Of a stretch of DNA of 64,000 nt, positions 8,900-18,300 are shown piece by piece. The notes below the pieces were generated by a model, which ran no database searches, had not been told where the DNA came from, and saw nothing but the letters and a program-made list of their open reading frames with translations. The position numbers and the translations under genes are program-made. The stretch comes from Ancylomarina euxina (lineage in GTDB: Bacteria; Bacteroidota; Bacteroidia; Bacteroidales; Marinifilaceae): assembly GCF_003863355.1 (NCBI RefSeq), contig NZ_QQWG01000021.1, forward strand, positions 1 through 64,000, given 5' to 3'. How positions within the stretch are numbered: the first letter of the stretch is position 1; each line of letters starts with the position of its first letter.

Positions 8900-9721
8900 A
8901 TGAGGTCATTTTTACTTGCTATAATTTTTGTCTTTCTATTCCAATTTGGATATTCGCAAAATGATACAACGATTTATTATAAGGCAAACAATAAGCCAGC
9001 CATAGGTAAGGAGGATGCCAGCCATCTTACTAAGATTAAAAAGAAAAGTGAGAATGAGTATAAACTACTTTATTTAGTTAAGAAAGGAGATCGATGGATC
9101 AGATCAAAGCACACTAGAATACTTACTGTTGAAAATGATTCGACGATTAAAATATTGAATCAGTTTACACGAAATGAATATTATAAAACGTTTAAGCCGG
9201 TAGGTGATTACTATTATATCAAAGAATACCACAAAAATGGTAAGTTAAGAATTGAGGGGCTCTCTAAATCAAAAATATTTAAGCATTGGGAAGGGCAGGT
9301 AAAGGAGTATTATCCGTCAGGAAAATTAGAATCGATAACTAGATATAAAAACAATCAAGTAAGTGGAAATAAGAACTGGCTCGAAAATGGGGAGCCATAC
9401 ATTGATAATATTTTTGGTGAGGTTGATCTAATGCCTCAATTTCCTGGTGGAGAAATGAAATTAAAAAAATATCTAGGTGATAATCTAAAATACCCGGAAA
9501 AAGCGATAGAAAAAAGATTTTATGGAGATGTCTATGTTAGCTTTGTCATAGATGTGGATGGGTTGGTTATTGGCGCTAACATTAGTAAGTCATTGAATTC
9601 CGATTTTGATCAGGAAGCTTTAAGGGTTGTTTCTGCTATGCCGAAATGGACTGCAGGGAAGTTGGATGGTAAACCAGTGAAGGTTGGTTATACGGTTCCA
9701 ATCAAATTTAGAATGCATTAA
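8900..9721 (+). CDS. Exported protein with MORN-like repeats and TonB C-terminal domain
   Basis: A signal peptide (RSFLLAIIFVFLFQFGYSQ) precedes a 250-residue mature part. Residues ~110-165 hold two toxin-antitoxin YwqK/MORN-like units (YHKNGKLRIEG, YYPSGKLESITRYKNNQ). Residues ~180-273 form a TonB_C domain (PQFPGGEMKLKKYLGDNLKYP, then VYVSFVIDVDGLV and the closing GYTVPIKFRM). Classical TonB spans the inner membrane and drives outer-membrane receptors. This one has a cleavable signal instead of an anchor, so it is probably a periplasmic TonB-like protein rather than the energy transducer itself. The downstream cysQ starts 3 bases after its stop, so the two are likely co-transcribed. Confidence 0.8.
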   Translation: MRSFLLAIIFVFLFQFGYSQNDTTIYYKANNKPAIGKEDASHLTKIKKKSENEYKLLYLVKKGDRWIRSKHTRILTVENDSTIKILNQFTRNEYYKTFKPVGDYYYIKEYHKNGKLRIEGLSKSKIFKHWEGQVKEYYPSGKLESITRYKNNQVSGNKNWLENGEPYIDNIFGEVDLMPQFPGGEMKLKKYLGDNLKYPEKAIEKRFYGDVYVSFVIDVDGLVIGANISKSLNSDFDQEALRVVSAMPKWTAGKLDGKPVKVGYTVPIKFRMH

Positions 9722-9724
9722 ATT

Positions 9725-10531
9725 ATGAATAAAGACTATAGAAAAGAGCTTTTATCAGCAGCCATAGAGGCATGCATAAAAGCAGGGAAAGAGATATTGG
9801 AGGTTTATCAATCGGATGATTTTAATGTACAGTTGAAATCGGATGATAGTCCATTGACCATTGCAGATCAAAGAGCACATCATGCGATTGTTTCTGTTTT
9901 AGATCAATTTGAGATTCCAATTTTGAGTGAAGAGGGAACACATTTACCTTACGAAGAACGTAAAGATTGGAAAGAATGTTGGATTGTTGATCCATTGGAT
10001 GGGACCAAGGAATTTATTAAGCGTAACGATGAGTTTACGGTTAATGTTGCTTTGGTGATAGATGGGAAAGCAGTTGCAGGTGTTATTTATGTGCCCGTAT
10101 ATCAGCAGCTTTATTTTGCCGATGAACTTTTAGGTGCTTTTCGTTGTGATGAGATAACAGAAAGTACTCAGCTTGAGGTTTTGATGTCTGTATCAAAGAA
10201 CTTACCTCTTGAACAAAAGAAAAGGGGCATACGTGTTGTGGGATCACGATCGCATATGAATGAAGAGACTCGCTTATTTATTGAATCCTTGCGAGATAAT
10301 GGAGATGAGGTTGAAATGGTTTCAAAGGGAAGTTCGCTGAAGCTGTGTTTAATTGCTGAAGGATCTGCTGATGTTTATCCACGTTATGCACCAACTATGG
10401 AGTGGGATATCGCTGCTGGTCATGCTATCGTCTCGGCTTCGGGTGCCGTAATTAAACAACTGGGATCTGGAGAAGATTTAGTCTACAATAAGGCTGATTT
10501 ATTGAATCCTTACTTTATCTGTAAACGATAA
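9725..10531 (+). CDS. cysQ: 3'(2'),5'-bisphosphate nucleotidase CysQ
   Basis: This 268-residue member of the inositol monophosphatase superfamily removes the 3'-phosphate from PAP/PAPS, recycling the by-product of sulfate assimilation and sulfotransfer. The metal-binding motifs are visible: LSEEG near residue 65, WIVDPLDGTKEF near 87 with the family D-P-L-D-G-T, and MEWDIAAGHAIV near 220. Length and the KxFxxRNxEFTVNVAL-type segment after the DPLDG motif match CysQ rather than SuhB. It is cytoplasmic. It follows the TonB-C gene almost without a gap, and no sulfate-assimilation genes are nearby. Confidence 0.9.
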   Translation: MNKDYRKELLSAAIEACIKAGKEILEVYQSDDFNVQLKSDDSPLTIADQRAHHAIVSVLDQFEIPILSEEGTHLPYEERKDWKECWIVDPLDGTKEFIKRNDEFTVNVALVIDGKAVAGVIYVPVYQQLYFADELLGAFRCDEITESTQLEVLMSVSKNLPLEQKKRGIRVVGSRSHMNEETRLFIESLRDNGDEVEMVSKGSSLKLCLIAEGSADVYPRYAPTMEWDIAAGHAIVSASGAVIKQLGSGEDLVYNKADLLNPYFICKR

Positions 10532-10673
10532 TCCAAAATATGAATGCCTAAAAAGTAAATGAATCGCCCAGAATGGCATAATTTTCAGAATGGACATGCC
10601 GAATTGTTTTGATCTGTTAAGAATGCAAATTCAGTAATTGAGTGATTTTTTTTGATAGGATAGATATAAAATG

Positions 10674-10707
10674 AAAAGGGTGCTAAAATATTTTAGACAC
10701 CCTTTTT
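10674..10707. terminator. Bidirectional intrinsic terminator
   Basis: The arms aaaagggtg and cacccttttt enclose a second, palindromic ctaaaatattttag. A-runs and T-runs flank both sides. It sits between the convergent cysQ (+) and the last gene of the Phe/Tyr operon (-), so it can end both transcripts. Confidence 0.85.
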
Positions 10708-10726
10708 CTATTTTGAAGTATGAAAT

Positions 10727-11794
10727 TTATTTCTTCACGTTCATAACTTCAGTTTGGTGAGCGATAGATTCTTCGTGAATCGCTTTGAAAAGCTTACTGA
10801 TAAAACGTTCGCTAAGGTTGGTGTCTTTAGATTGAGCCAAATGCTTCTTCAAAATATTTTCCCAACGTCCAGACTGAAGAATGGTCATGTGATTAGCTTT
10901 CTTATATTGCCCAATTGCATTGGCTGCTTCCATTCTCTTTTGAAGAATAGCCATGACTTCATTGTCGTATTGGTCAATTTTGAAACGTAAATCTTCAAGA
11001 GTGTCCAAAGAGATACCATCAGGATGCTCCACACGTAACTCCAGATTAGAACGAAGCTGTGTGAGTTGAGTTGGAGTGATTTGCTGCTGAGCATCACTCC
11101 ATGCTTCATCTGGTGTAGGATGCGTTTCAATCATCAAACCATCGAAGTTAAGGTCCATGGCTTTTTGAGAAACCGATTGTAATAATTCACGATTACCACA
11201 AATATGGCTTGGATCACAAATAATTGGCATATTAGGCATTCGTCTTTTTAGCTCAATCGGAATTTGCCATTGTGGAATATTTCTGTAAATACTATGTTCG
11301 TAGCTCGAGAATCCACGGTGAATTGCACCAAGTTGTTTCAATCCTGCTTTTTCCAATCTTTCTAAAGCACCCATCCATAATTCAACATCAGGGTTCACTG
11401 GATTTTTCACCAAAACAGGAATGTCAACACCTTTAAGCGCATCCGCAATTTCTTGCATGGCAAAAGGATTGGCTGAAGTCCTTGCTCCAATCCATAAGAT
11501 ATCAACTCCATATTTAAGAGCCTCGAAAACGTGGTTGACATTGGCTACCTCAGTAGCTGTTTGCATACCTGTTTCCTTTTGAACTGTTTTAAGCCATTCT
11601 AAGCCTTCAGTACCAACACCTTCAAAACAATTTGGACGGGTACGTGGTTTCCAAATACCAGCGCGGAATATATTAATGCCCTCTTGCTGCAATAAACGTG
11701 CAGAGTTGAGAACTTGTTCTTCGGTTTCGGCACTACATGGGCCAGCAATAATTAATGGTCTTTCAATCTTGTTTAAATCTAACTTACTTTTCAT
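10727..11794 (-). CDS. Bifunctional DAHP synthase / chorismate mutase
   Basis: The N-terminal ~255 residues are a DAHP synthase of the KDO8P-synthase-like (type I-beta) class: PLIIAGPCSAETEEQV, FRAGIWKPRTRPNCFEG, IGARTSANPF, VKNPVNPD and ICDPSHICG. This domain condenses PEP and erythrose-4-phosphate, the first step of the shikimate pathway. Residues ~265-345 are an AroQ-type chorismate mutase (LRFKIDQYDNEVMAILQKRMEAANAIGQYK), which makes prephenate. The fusion is common in Bacteroidota. It is the last gene of the pheA operon, so one transcript makes the entry enzyme, the branch-point mutase and both end branches. The gap to tyrA is 76 bases, and a terminator follows. Confidence 0.93.
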   Translation of the reverse strand: MKSKLDLNKIERPLIIAGPCSAETEEQVLNSARLLQQEGINIFRAGIWKPRTRPNCFEGVGTEGLEWLKTVQKETGMQTATEVANVNHVFEALKYGVDILWIGARTSANPFAMQEIADALKGVDIPVLVKNPVNPDVELWMGALERLEKAGLKQLGAIHRGFSSYEHSIYRNIPQWQIPIELKRRMPNMPIICDPSHICGNRELLQSVSQKAMDLNFDGLMIETHPTPDEAWSDAQQQITPTQLTQLRSNLELRVEHPDGISLDTLEDLRFKIDQYDNEVMAILQKRMEAANAIGQYKKANHMTILQSGRWENILKKHLAQSKDTNLSERFISKLFKAIHEESIAHQTEVMNVKK

Positions 11795-11870
11795 TTCTTC
11801 TGTAATTTAGCTGATAGTTAGCAATTTTTCATCACTAATTAAAATATGAACGTATAATTTACTTGTGGTT

Positions 11871-12713
11871 TTATTCTCTTAGTGCTCTTTTTATTCGATT
11901 TGCCTTTGAAATCATGTTGACTAAACCATCTCGATCTCTATTTTCGATCGCTGTTTTAAACCTATTTAAACTCTCTATATAGGTGTTGAGAACCGTTAAA
12001 ACATTCTCAGCGTTATGATTGAAAATAGGCGCCCACATCTCGGCATCACTCTTGGCTAATCGTACGGTTGAATCGAAACCACCACTGGCCAAGTCAAAAA
12101 TATTTTTTTCATTTTTTTCCTTCTCTAAAACTGTTAGAGCTAATGCAAATGAGCTGATATGTGAAATATGAGAAATATAGGCTGCATGCACATCATGATT
12201 GAAACCACTCATATAAAGCACTCGCATGTTGAGGTACTCATACATTTTGTGAACCGTTTGCAGCACGTTTTCATCACTATCTTCGGCATCGCAAAATATG
12301 GTTGCTTTTCCGTCGAAAAGGCCTGCTTTTGCAGCCCAAGGTCCCGAATGCTCAGTTCCAGCCATTGGGTGAGTCGCAACGAATTGCTTACGATTTTGGT
12401 GATACTTAACTCTTTCACAAATCTGACTTTTTATGGAAGCAACATCACAAACAACCTGAGTACTGATTTTATCCAATACTTTAGGTAAAAGCTTAAGCGT
12501 TGCATCTCCGGGTATAGCCAATACAATTAACTCACTTTCATCAATTAGCTCATCCATGTTGCTGACTGAATCAATTAAACCAAATTTGAGTGCTGTTTCA
12601 GCGTGAAGCTTACTTGAATCGTGGCCTAATATTTTGGAAGCAAATCCACGTTTTCGCAAATCTGTAGCTATTGAACCACCTATTAAACCAAGACCTATTA
12701 TTCCTACTTTCAT
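11871..12713 (-). CDS. tyrA: Prephenate dehydrogenase
   Basis: The enzyme oxidatively decarboxylates prephenate to 4-hydroxyphenylpyruvate, the tyrosine branch. KVGIIGLGLIGGSIA is the Rossmann NAD(P)-binding start, and HPMAGTEHSG near residue 125 is the family active-site segment. No ACT domain follows (280 residues), so allosteric control may rest on other enzymes and on the leader attenuators. The frame opens nine codons upstream, but I chose ATG at 12713 because AAAGGAA lies about six bases before it and the Rossmann motif begins at residue 2. It starts 13 bases after the aminotransferase stop. Confidence 0.9.
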   Translation of the reverse strand: MKVGIIGLGLIGGSIATDLRKRGFASKILGHDSSKLHAETALKFGLIDSVSNMDELIDESELIVLAIPGDATLKLLPKVLDKISTQVVCDVASIKSQICERVKYHQNRKQFVATHPMAGTEHSGPWAAKAGLFDGKATIFCDAEDSDENVLQTVHKMYEYLNMRVLYMSGFNHDVHAAYISHISHISSFALALTVLEKEKNEKNIFDLASGGFDSTVRLAKSDAEMWAPIFNHNAENVLTVLNTYIESLNRFKTAIENRDRDGLVNMISKANRIKRALRE

Positions 12714-12726
12714 TGTATTTCCTTTT

Positions 12727-13905
12727 TCAAATATTAACAAGTGTTTCTACATTCTTTTCGCATCTCTCGATTGCTTTTATTATAGTTTCCTCTGTGGCAC
12801 AGAGTGAAAATCGAATGTATTTTTTCCCTTCCTGCCCGAATACTATACCTGGTGTAGCGAATACACTTTTGTTGTAGAGTAAATGATCAGAAAAATCCTC
12901 TCCTGAATTGTATTCGTCAGGAATTTTAGCCCAAACGAACATGCCAACACTATTTTTTTTGTATTTGCAGTTTAGCTTATCTGCCAAGCTCCAAACTAAA
13001 TTTCTACGTTTTTGGTAGTTGATATTTAGTTCTTTATACCAGCTTGTATCTAATGCTAGAGCTTTACTTGCGGCTAATTGTATGGGTTTATACATACCTG
13101 AATCGAAATTGCTTTTTATTTTTAAAACGTGATTGATATTTTTTTCCGATCCGCAAAGCATTCCCACTCTAAAGCCTGCCATATTGTGGGATTTGCTCAA
13201 TGAATTCATTTCTAATACAAATTCACTAACCCCTTCAACCTTTAGTAAACTCTCTGGTTTGTCATTTAATATCAAACTATATGGGTTATCATTAACGACA
13301 AGGATATTCTTCTTTTTAGCTAGGTCAACCAGTTGTTTGAAGACTTCCATATTCCCATTTGCACCCGTTGGCATATGAGGGTAGTTGGTCCAGATCATCC
13401 GACAAGAATCATCACACAGAGATTCGATCTCTTCCATATTGGGTAACCAATTGTTTTCTTCTTTTAGATTATAAAACTTGAGGTTTATGTTTAAAAGTTT
13501 GGCTGCTGATAAATAAGCGGGATAACATGGATTCGGAACAAGAACTGTTTCTCCGGGGTTACAAAAAGCCATTGAAACGTGCATGATGCCTTCTTTAGAT
13601 CCCATTAGTGGCAATATTTCCTTGCTAGCATCCAATTCAACATCGTAGATTGACTTATACCAGTGTGCAATGGCTTGGCGAAAACTTTCTAAACCTCTGT
13701 ACGATTGATAATGGTTACTTCCTGTTTGATCGCAGGCATAAACCAATTCCTTTTTTACATCGGGGTGTGGAGGCATATCTGGGCTTCCAATTCCCAAGTT
13801 GATAATATCGGCTCCATTTTCTTTGAGTTGTGCCACTTCAGCTAATTTCTTTGAAAAGTAGTATTCTTCAACTCGCAATAATCTATCTGCTGTTCTAATT
13901 GTCAT
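12727..13905 (-). CDS. Class I/II PLP aminotransferase, probably aromatic
   Basis: A 392-residue fold-type I aminotransferase. Visible elements are INLGIGSPDMPPHPDV near the N-terminus, the YxxYRGLESFR segment, the PLP-lysine motif NSLSKSHNMAGFRVG and the substrate arginine region YIRFSLCA near the C-terminus. Being between pheA and tyrA it most probably transaminates phenylpyruvate and 4-hydroxyphenylpyruvate to Phe and Tyr. Aspartate or LL-diaminopimelate aminotransferase is the alternative from sequence alone. ATG 13905 overlaps the last 11 bases of pheA (ATGACAATTAG), which implies translational coupling. The longer frame to 13950 would overlap pheA by 56 bases. Confidence 0.85.
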   Translation of the reverse strand: MTIRTADRLLRVEEYYFSKKLAEVAQLKENGADIINLGIGSPDMPPHPDVKKELVYACDQTGSNHYQSYRGLESFRQAIAHWYKSIYDVELDASKEILPLMGSKEGIMHVSMAFCNPGETVLVPNPCYPAYLSAAKLLNINLKFYNLKEENNWLPNMEEIESLCDDSCRMIWTNYPHMPTGANGNMEVFKQLVDLAKKKNILVVNDNPYSLILNDKPESLLKVEGVSEFVLEMNSLSKSHNMAGFRVGMLCGSEKNINHVLKIKSNFDSGMYKPIQLAASKALALDTSWYKELNINYQKRRNLVWSLADKLNCKYKKNSVGMFVWAKIPDEYNSGEDFSDHLLYNKSVFATPGIVFGQEGKKYIRFSLCATEETIIKAIERCEKNVETLVNI

Positions 13906-14743
13906 GGTGATGTATTTTTGAGTAAGATTGATTGCCATTGGTGTATTCACCTAATATATCTATTCTATCAAGCTTGCTACTTATTTCAGTAATCATGTTG
14001 TGATACTTGCTTTTATCATCGAAAAGAACGTCGAGATAAAATTGATAATGCCAGGGTTCACCAACCAAAGGCACGGATTCAATTTTGCTTAAATCGATAT
14101 TGTGAGAGGCAATAATCGATAATATTTCAGCTAAACTTCCTAGATGGTTATCAAGAACCAAGGCCATTGAAGCTTTATTGCTATCATTCTTATTCCAGGT
14201 TTCTTTATTTCTTAAAATCAGGAAACGTGTGTAGTTCTTTTTATTCGTCTCAATACTTTCTGCAAGTACTTCAAGATCGTAGTGTTCAGCTGCTAAGAGA
14301 CTTCCAATGGCACCTCTCTTGTCAAGATTGTTTTCTGCAATCTCTTTCATACTTAAAGCGGTATCAATTGAATCTACAAGGTGAACATTGGGGTGTTGCT
14401 TAAAGAATTTTCTTGTTTGGTTAATAGCCATATAGTGAGAATGAACTTCATTAAGATCTTCTATTTTAGTTCCTTTTTTAGCAACCAAATTTTGTCTTAT
14501 TCTAAGATATTCTTCACCACAAACAACGAGTTTGTGCTCACGAATTAAATTGAGATTGGCGTGAATGGTACCTGAAATGGTATTTTCTACAGCCATGATT
14601 CCATAGTCGCAGTCTCCGTTTTGAACAGATTCTGCCAGATCGGAGAAATGAAGCATAGGTAGAATTTCGATATCATTTCCGAAATAATTTCGAGCTGCCA
14701 CTTCGTGGAATGCACCTTTTACACCTTGTATAGCTACTTGCAT
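13895..14743 (-). CDS. pheA: Prephenate dehydratase
   Basis: This enzyme converts prephenate to phenylpyruvate. Motifs: QVAIQGVKGAFHEVAARNYFG at the N-terminus, GIMAVENTISGTIHANL near residue 66, the catalytic-site TRF in NYTRFLIL near 175, and a C-terminal ACT domain (ALVLDNHLGSLAEILSIIA). The ACT domain carries ESVP where many enzymes have ESRP, so Phe feedback may differ. The frame runs 28 codons further upstream, but that part translates the attenuator hairpin (14786-14820), so ATG 14743 is the credible start. It is the first enzyme gene of the Phe/Tyr operon, about 43 bases after the second attenuator. Confidence 0.93.
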   Translation of the reverse strand: MQVAIQGVKGAFHEVAARNYFGNDIEILPMLHFSDLAESVQNGDCDYGIMAVENTISGTIHANLNLIREHKLVVCGEEYLRIRQNLVAKKGTKIEDLNEVHSHYMAINQTRKFFKQHPNVHLVDSIDTALSMKEIAENNLDKRGAIGSLLAAEHYDLEVLAESIETNKKNYTRFLILRNKETWNKNDSNKASMALVLDNHLGSLAEILSIIASHNIDLSKIESVPLVGEPWHYQFYLDVLFDDKSKYHNMITEISSKLDRIDILGEYTNGNQSYSKIHHHDN

Positions 14744-14785
14744 TGTGATTAAATTCTGATGGTTGTTTTTATAATTTTGGCTAAT

Positions 14786-14820
14786 AAAAAAAGCGTCTCG
14801 TGGATTTCCCCGAGACGCTT
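14786..14820 (-). terminator. Proximal attenuator terminator of the Phe/Tyr operon
   Basis: On the minus strand aagcgtctcg (14811-14820) pairs with cgagacgctt (14791-14800) across a 10-base loop and is followed by seven T. The segment ccgagac inside the upstream leader ORF (plus 14865-14871) is perfectly complementary to gtctcgg in the 5' arm (plus 14810-14816), giving a possible antiterminator. This is the arrangement expected of ribosome-controlled attenuation. Confidence 0.85.
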
Positions 14821-14847
14821 TGCACATTATTCTGATATATTATTAGT

Positions 14848-14934
14848 TCAGATGATGTCATACAGTCTCGGATCGCTTCTAAAATAGAAGAACCAGAAAT
14901 AAAAGAAATAGTTATATGATATTGATGTATTCAT
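14848..14934 (-). CDS. Phe/Tyr leader peptide 2 (28 residues)
   Basis: An ATG at 14934 opens 28 codons to a TGA. Residues 7-18 read YNYFFYFWFFYF: seven Phe and four Tyr codons in a run of twelve, with one Trp. This composition is far outside chance and matches a regulatory leader peptide whose translation slows when charged tRNA-Phe or tRNA-Tyr is scarce. The stalled ribosome would leave the ccgagac segment of codons 22-24 free to pair with the 5' arm of the terminator at 14786-14820 and allow read-through into pheA. The peptide itself probably has no function. Confidence 0.88.
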   Translation of the reverse strand: MNTSISYNYFFYFWFFYFRSDPRLYDII

Positions 14935-14958
14935 TCTGTTGTATTGAAATTTTGATCT

Positions 14959-14991
14959 AAAAAAAAAGGCTTCGCATTTAGCGAAGCCTTT
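14959..14991 (-). terminator. Distal attenuator terminator of the Phe/Tyr operon
   Basis: On the minus strand aaaggcttcgc (14981-14991) pairs with gcgaagccttt (14965-14975) around a five-base loop and runs into nine T. It follows leader ORF 1 by about 40 bases. The segment gcggaacc just after that ORF could pair with ggcttcgc of the 5' arm with one mismatch and one G-U, a weaker antiterminator than in the proximal copy. Confidence 0.82.
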
Positions 14992-15033
14992 AAAATATTT
15001 TGTTGTAATATTTACATATCAGGTTCCGCTCTA

Positions 15034-15084
15034 TCATTTGATAAAGTAAAAATAGAACCAGAAATATGAATTTAATACAGTCAT
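15034..15084 (-). CDS. Phe/Tyr leader peptide 1 (16 residues)
   Basis: ATG at 15084 opens MTVLNSYFWFYFYFIK and ends in TGA. Residues 7-14 (YFWFYFYF) contain four Phe, three Tyr and one Trp codon. It precedes its own terminator, which is in turn followed by leader peptide 2 with its terminator, giving two attenuators in series ahead of pheA. The shared SYxxF / YFWF core suggests that one module arose by duplication of the other. Confidence 0.85.
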   Translation of the reverse strand: MTVLNSYFWFYFYFIK

Positions 15085-15104
15085 TTTGTTTTATTTGTTG
15101 CTCG

Positions 15105-15134
15105 CAATGTAGGAGGGATTTTTTTATCATGCAA
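15105..15134 (-). promoter_or_regulatory. Candidate promoter of the Phe/Tyr operon
   Basis: On the minus strand a TTG (15132-15134) is followed after 20 bases by TACATTGC-like sequence (15105-15111), a partial match to the Bacteroidota TTTG / TAnnTTTG promoter. It lies about 20 bases before the start of leader peptide 1. This is a suggestion from spacing and position only. Confidence 0.3.
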
Positions 15135-15336
15135 GAAAAAAATGTAATTAATTTATGAAAACGTTTGCAGGCTGAGGCTTAATTGAATTGACTCTATGTT
15201 TGATAAATTACTTATATTCAGATGAGTAATCATTCATTTAAATTTCATAAAGCATATGGTCAGGATATCTCTTTAAAATTATATAAATTAGAGCACTTGC
15301 AAAAAAAATAAGACTTGCTGTCCCTAAAAATTACGA

Positions 15337-18300
15337 ATGAACGAATCAGTTTTAAATGCTTTAATGAAATTGTTTGCCATCATTGTTGATGAGCAAAAAC
15401 ACGGTTTTGAACTGGCTGCACGCGATGTGGTTGCCAATTATTTAGAAACCAGATTCAATAAAGAATGGCAGGAGAGGTATTTAAGCGATTTTGACACCTT
15501 TTTAAAAGCATCCTATTACGATAACGGAAATTTGGATTATATACAGACCAAGCATAAGCAATTGACTGAAGTTTGTGTTAGCTTATTGGAAGAAGTTGAT
15601 CAGGAACAAAAGGTCTGGATCATGCTTCAATTGCTCGAATTTATTGATGATTCGGAATTCGTTGGGGATGAGATTCTTAAATTTGTTCAAACCGTTTCAA
15701 GTACATTTAAAATTTCAGATGAGGAATTTGAATATGCACAGCAATTTATTTTAGGAGATGAATATTCTATTCCATTTAATGAACATTTATTGCTCATTGA
15801 TAGTAACGAGGATTTTAAAGATGAGCTTGTTAAGCATATTTATGTGCCAAAGCTTCGTGGGCGGGTTTTTGTCCTTCGAATCAAGAGTACCAATACCTAT
15901 TTAATCAAATATTTTGGAGAATATAATCTCTTCCTAAATGGCCATAATATCAAGATTGACAGAAGCTACTTGATCACTTTCGGGTCCGTTATTCGTTCTT
16001 CACGTATCGATCCGATCTATTATTCTCAAATTGTTGCTGAGTTTATTGTACTGAAAAATCGTTCTCAGATTAATCTAGTTGCTAAGGATATTGAATTTAA
16101 GTTTAAGGGGACTGAAAATGGTATTCATTCATTCAGTTTTAAAGCTGAATCTGGCCAGTTGATTGGGATTATGGGGGGGAGTGGTACTGGAAAATCAACT
16201 CTTCTGAATGTTCTCAACGGTAATTTGCCTTTGAATTCAGGGAATATATGGATTAATGGTTACGATATACATAAGCAGAAAGACAAGCTTGCAGGTGTTA
16301 TAGGTTATGTGCCTCAAGATGATTTATTACTTGAAGAATTAACTGTATTCGAGAATTTATATTATAATTCTAAGCTGTGTTTCGATAAGTTTTCCGAAGA
16401 TGATATTCTTAATATTATTGAGGATACACTTGAGAAATTCGATTTGATTGAGGCTAGAGATTTAAAGGTTGGCGATCCTATTAATAAAATATTGAGTGGC
16501 GGTCAGCGTAAGCGCTTGAATATCGCCTTGGAAATGATGCGACGACCATCCATCTTATTTGTTGATGAGCCGACTTCGGGTTTGTCAAGTATGGATTCGG
16601 AGAAGGTGATGCTTTTATTGAAACGCCAGACTCTTAGAGGACGATTGGTCATGTGTAATATTCATCAACCTTCATCCGATATATTCAAATTGCTTGATGT
16701 TTTGATTATTATGGATCAGGGAGGAAGAGTTATATATTCCGGAAATCCTGTTGAAGCCATTGTTTATTTTAAGACCCAGAGTCATTTCGTGAATGCAGAC
16801 GAAAGTGAGTGTTTGACTTGTGGTAATGTTAGCTCTGAGCAGATTCTGAAGATTGTTGAGACCAAAATGACGAACGAATATGGCAAACAAATTCGTAAGC
16901 GCAAAAGAGGATCAGAGGAGTGGTATGCTTATTATAAAGAGAAAATAGAAAGTAAGAAAGCAATTCAAACACCTAAGAAGAAAACAGTCCTGCCAGATAA
17001 TTATTTTCAAATTCCACAACGCTATCAGCAGTTGAAAATCTATTTGTCGAGAGATATTAATTCCAAATTGAGTAATATTCAGTACATGATGATTACGCTC
17101 TTTGAAGCACCTCTTTTGGCTGTGATATTGGGTTATTTCACTAAGTATATTATTGGAACAATTGATGATCCGTCGACCTATATATTTGCAGAAAATGAAA
17201 ATTTACCATCCTATATTTTTATGGCAGTAGTGGTGGCACTATTCCTAGGTCTGATTATTTCAGCAGAGGAAATACTTCACGATAGACGTATTATTAAACG
17301 TGAGTCATTTCTTAATTTGAGTCGTCTGAGTTATATTAATTCCAAAGTTCTTGTAATGCTTGGAATTTCAGCTATTCAAAGTTTCTTTTTTGTGATTATT
17401 GCTAATTCAATTCTGGAAATTAAAGGTTTAAATTTTGAGTATTGGTTGATGTTGTATACGGTATCTGCCTGTGCTAATCTCATAGGTTTAAATCTGTCTG
17501 CTTCCCTGAATTCGGTAGTAGCTGTTTATGTTTCTATCCCATTTATTTTGGTTCCTCAGCTTTTATTCTCTGGTGTTATTGTGAGTTACAATAAGCTTCA
17601 TCCGAGTATCACAACTCAAAAATATGTACCTGTTTGCGGCGATTTAATGACTTCAAGATGGGCTTATGAGGCTTTAATGGTGGAGCAGTTTAGTAAGAAT
17701 GAATTTGAGAAACAATTTTTTGATTTGGAAAAGGAGATGAGCGATGCCTCATATAAAGCGTCATTTTTAATTCCTGAACTATCAAGACGATTCAAAGCCT
17801 ATGTGCGCCTTACTCATAAGAATCAGAATGGAGAGAAAAAGCTTAAACTAATTCGAAGTGAGTTTGCTAAATTGTCTGATATAGATGCGATTCCTAAAGA
17901 TATTTCTGTTTCTAATGCTGATTCGGTTAATCAATGGCTCGATGATTTACAACAAGTTTTCCGTGGTAGGTATTCTCGTGCATCTACTAAGCGAGATAAG
18001 GCTTACCATGATTTGCTTAAAGAATATGGCGGTTCAGATGAACTATTTGCTTTTAAGCAGAGATACCACAACAAAGCCATTGAAAAGGTTGTGCTTAATA
18101 AAAGGGAATTAACCAAATTCACCGAGTATAAGGGGGAATTGGTTCGGTTAAAAGATCCGATATTTAAATCACCTGAGCATAAAGTGGGCCGAGCACACTT
18201 TTATGCAGCTGAAAAGCGTTTAGGAAATTACTTAATTGAAACTTTCTGGTTCAATTTGGGTTTCATCTGGCTGACAACAGCTTTCTTTTATCTGACCTTA

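Noticed and set aside
14744-14827. 28-residue N-terminal extension of PheA
   Set aside because: It translates the attenuator hairpin. ATG 14743 starts exactly at the family N-terminus.
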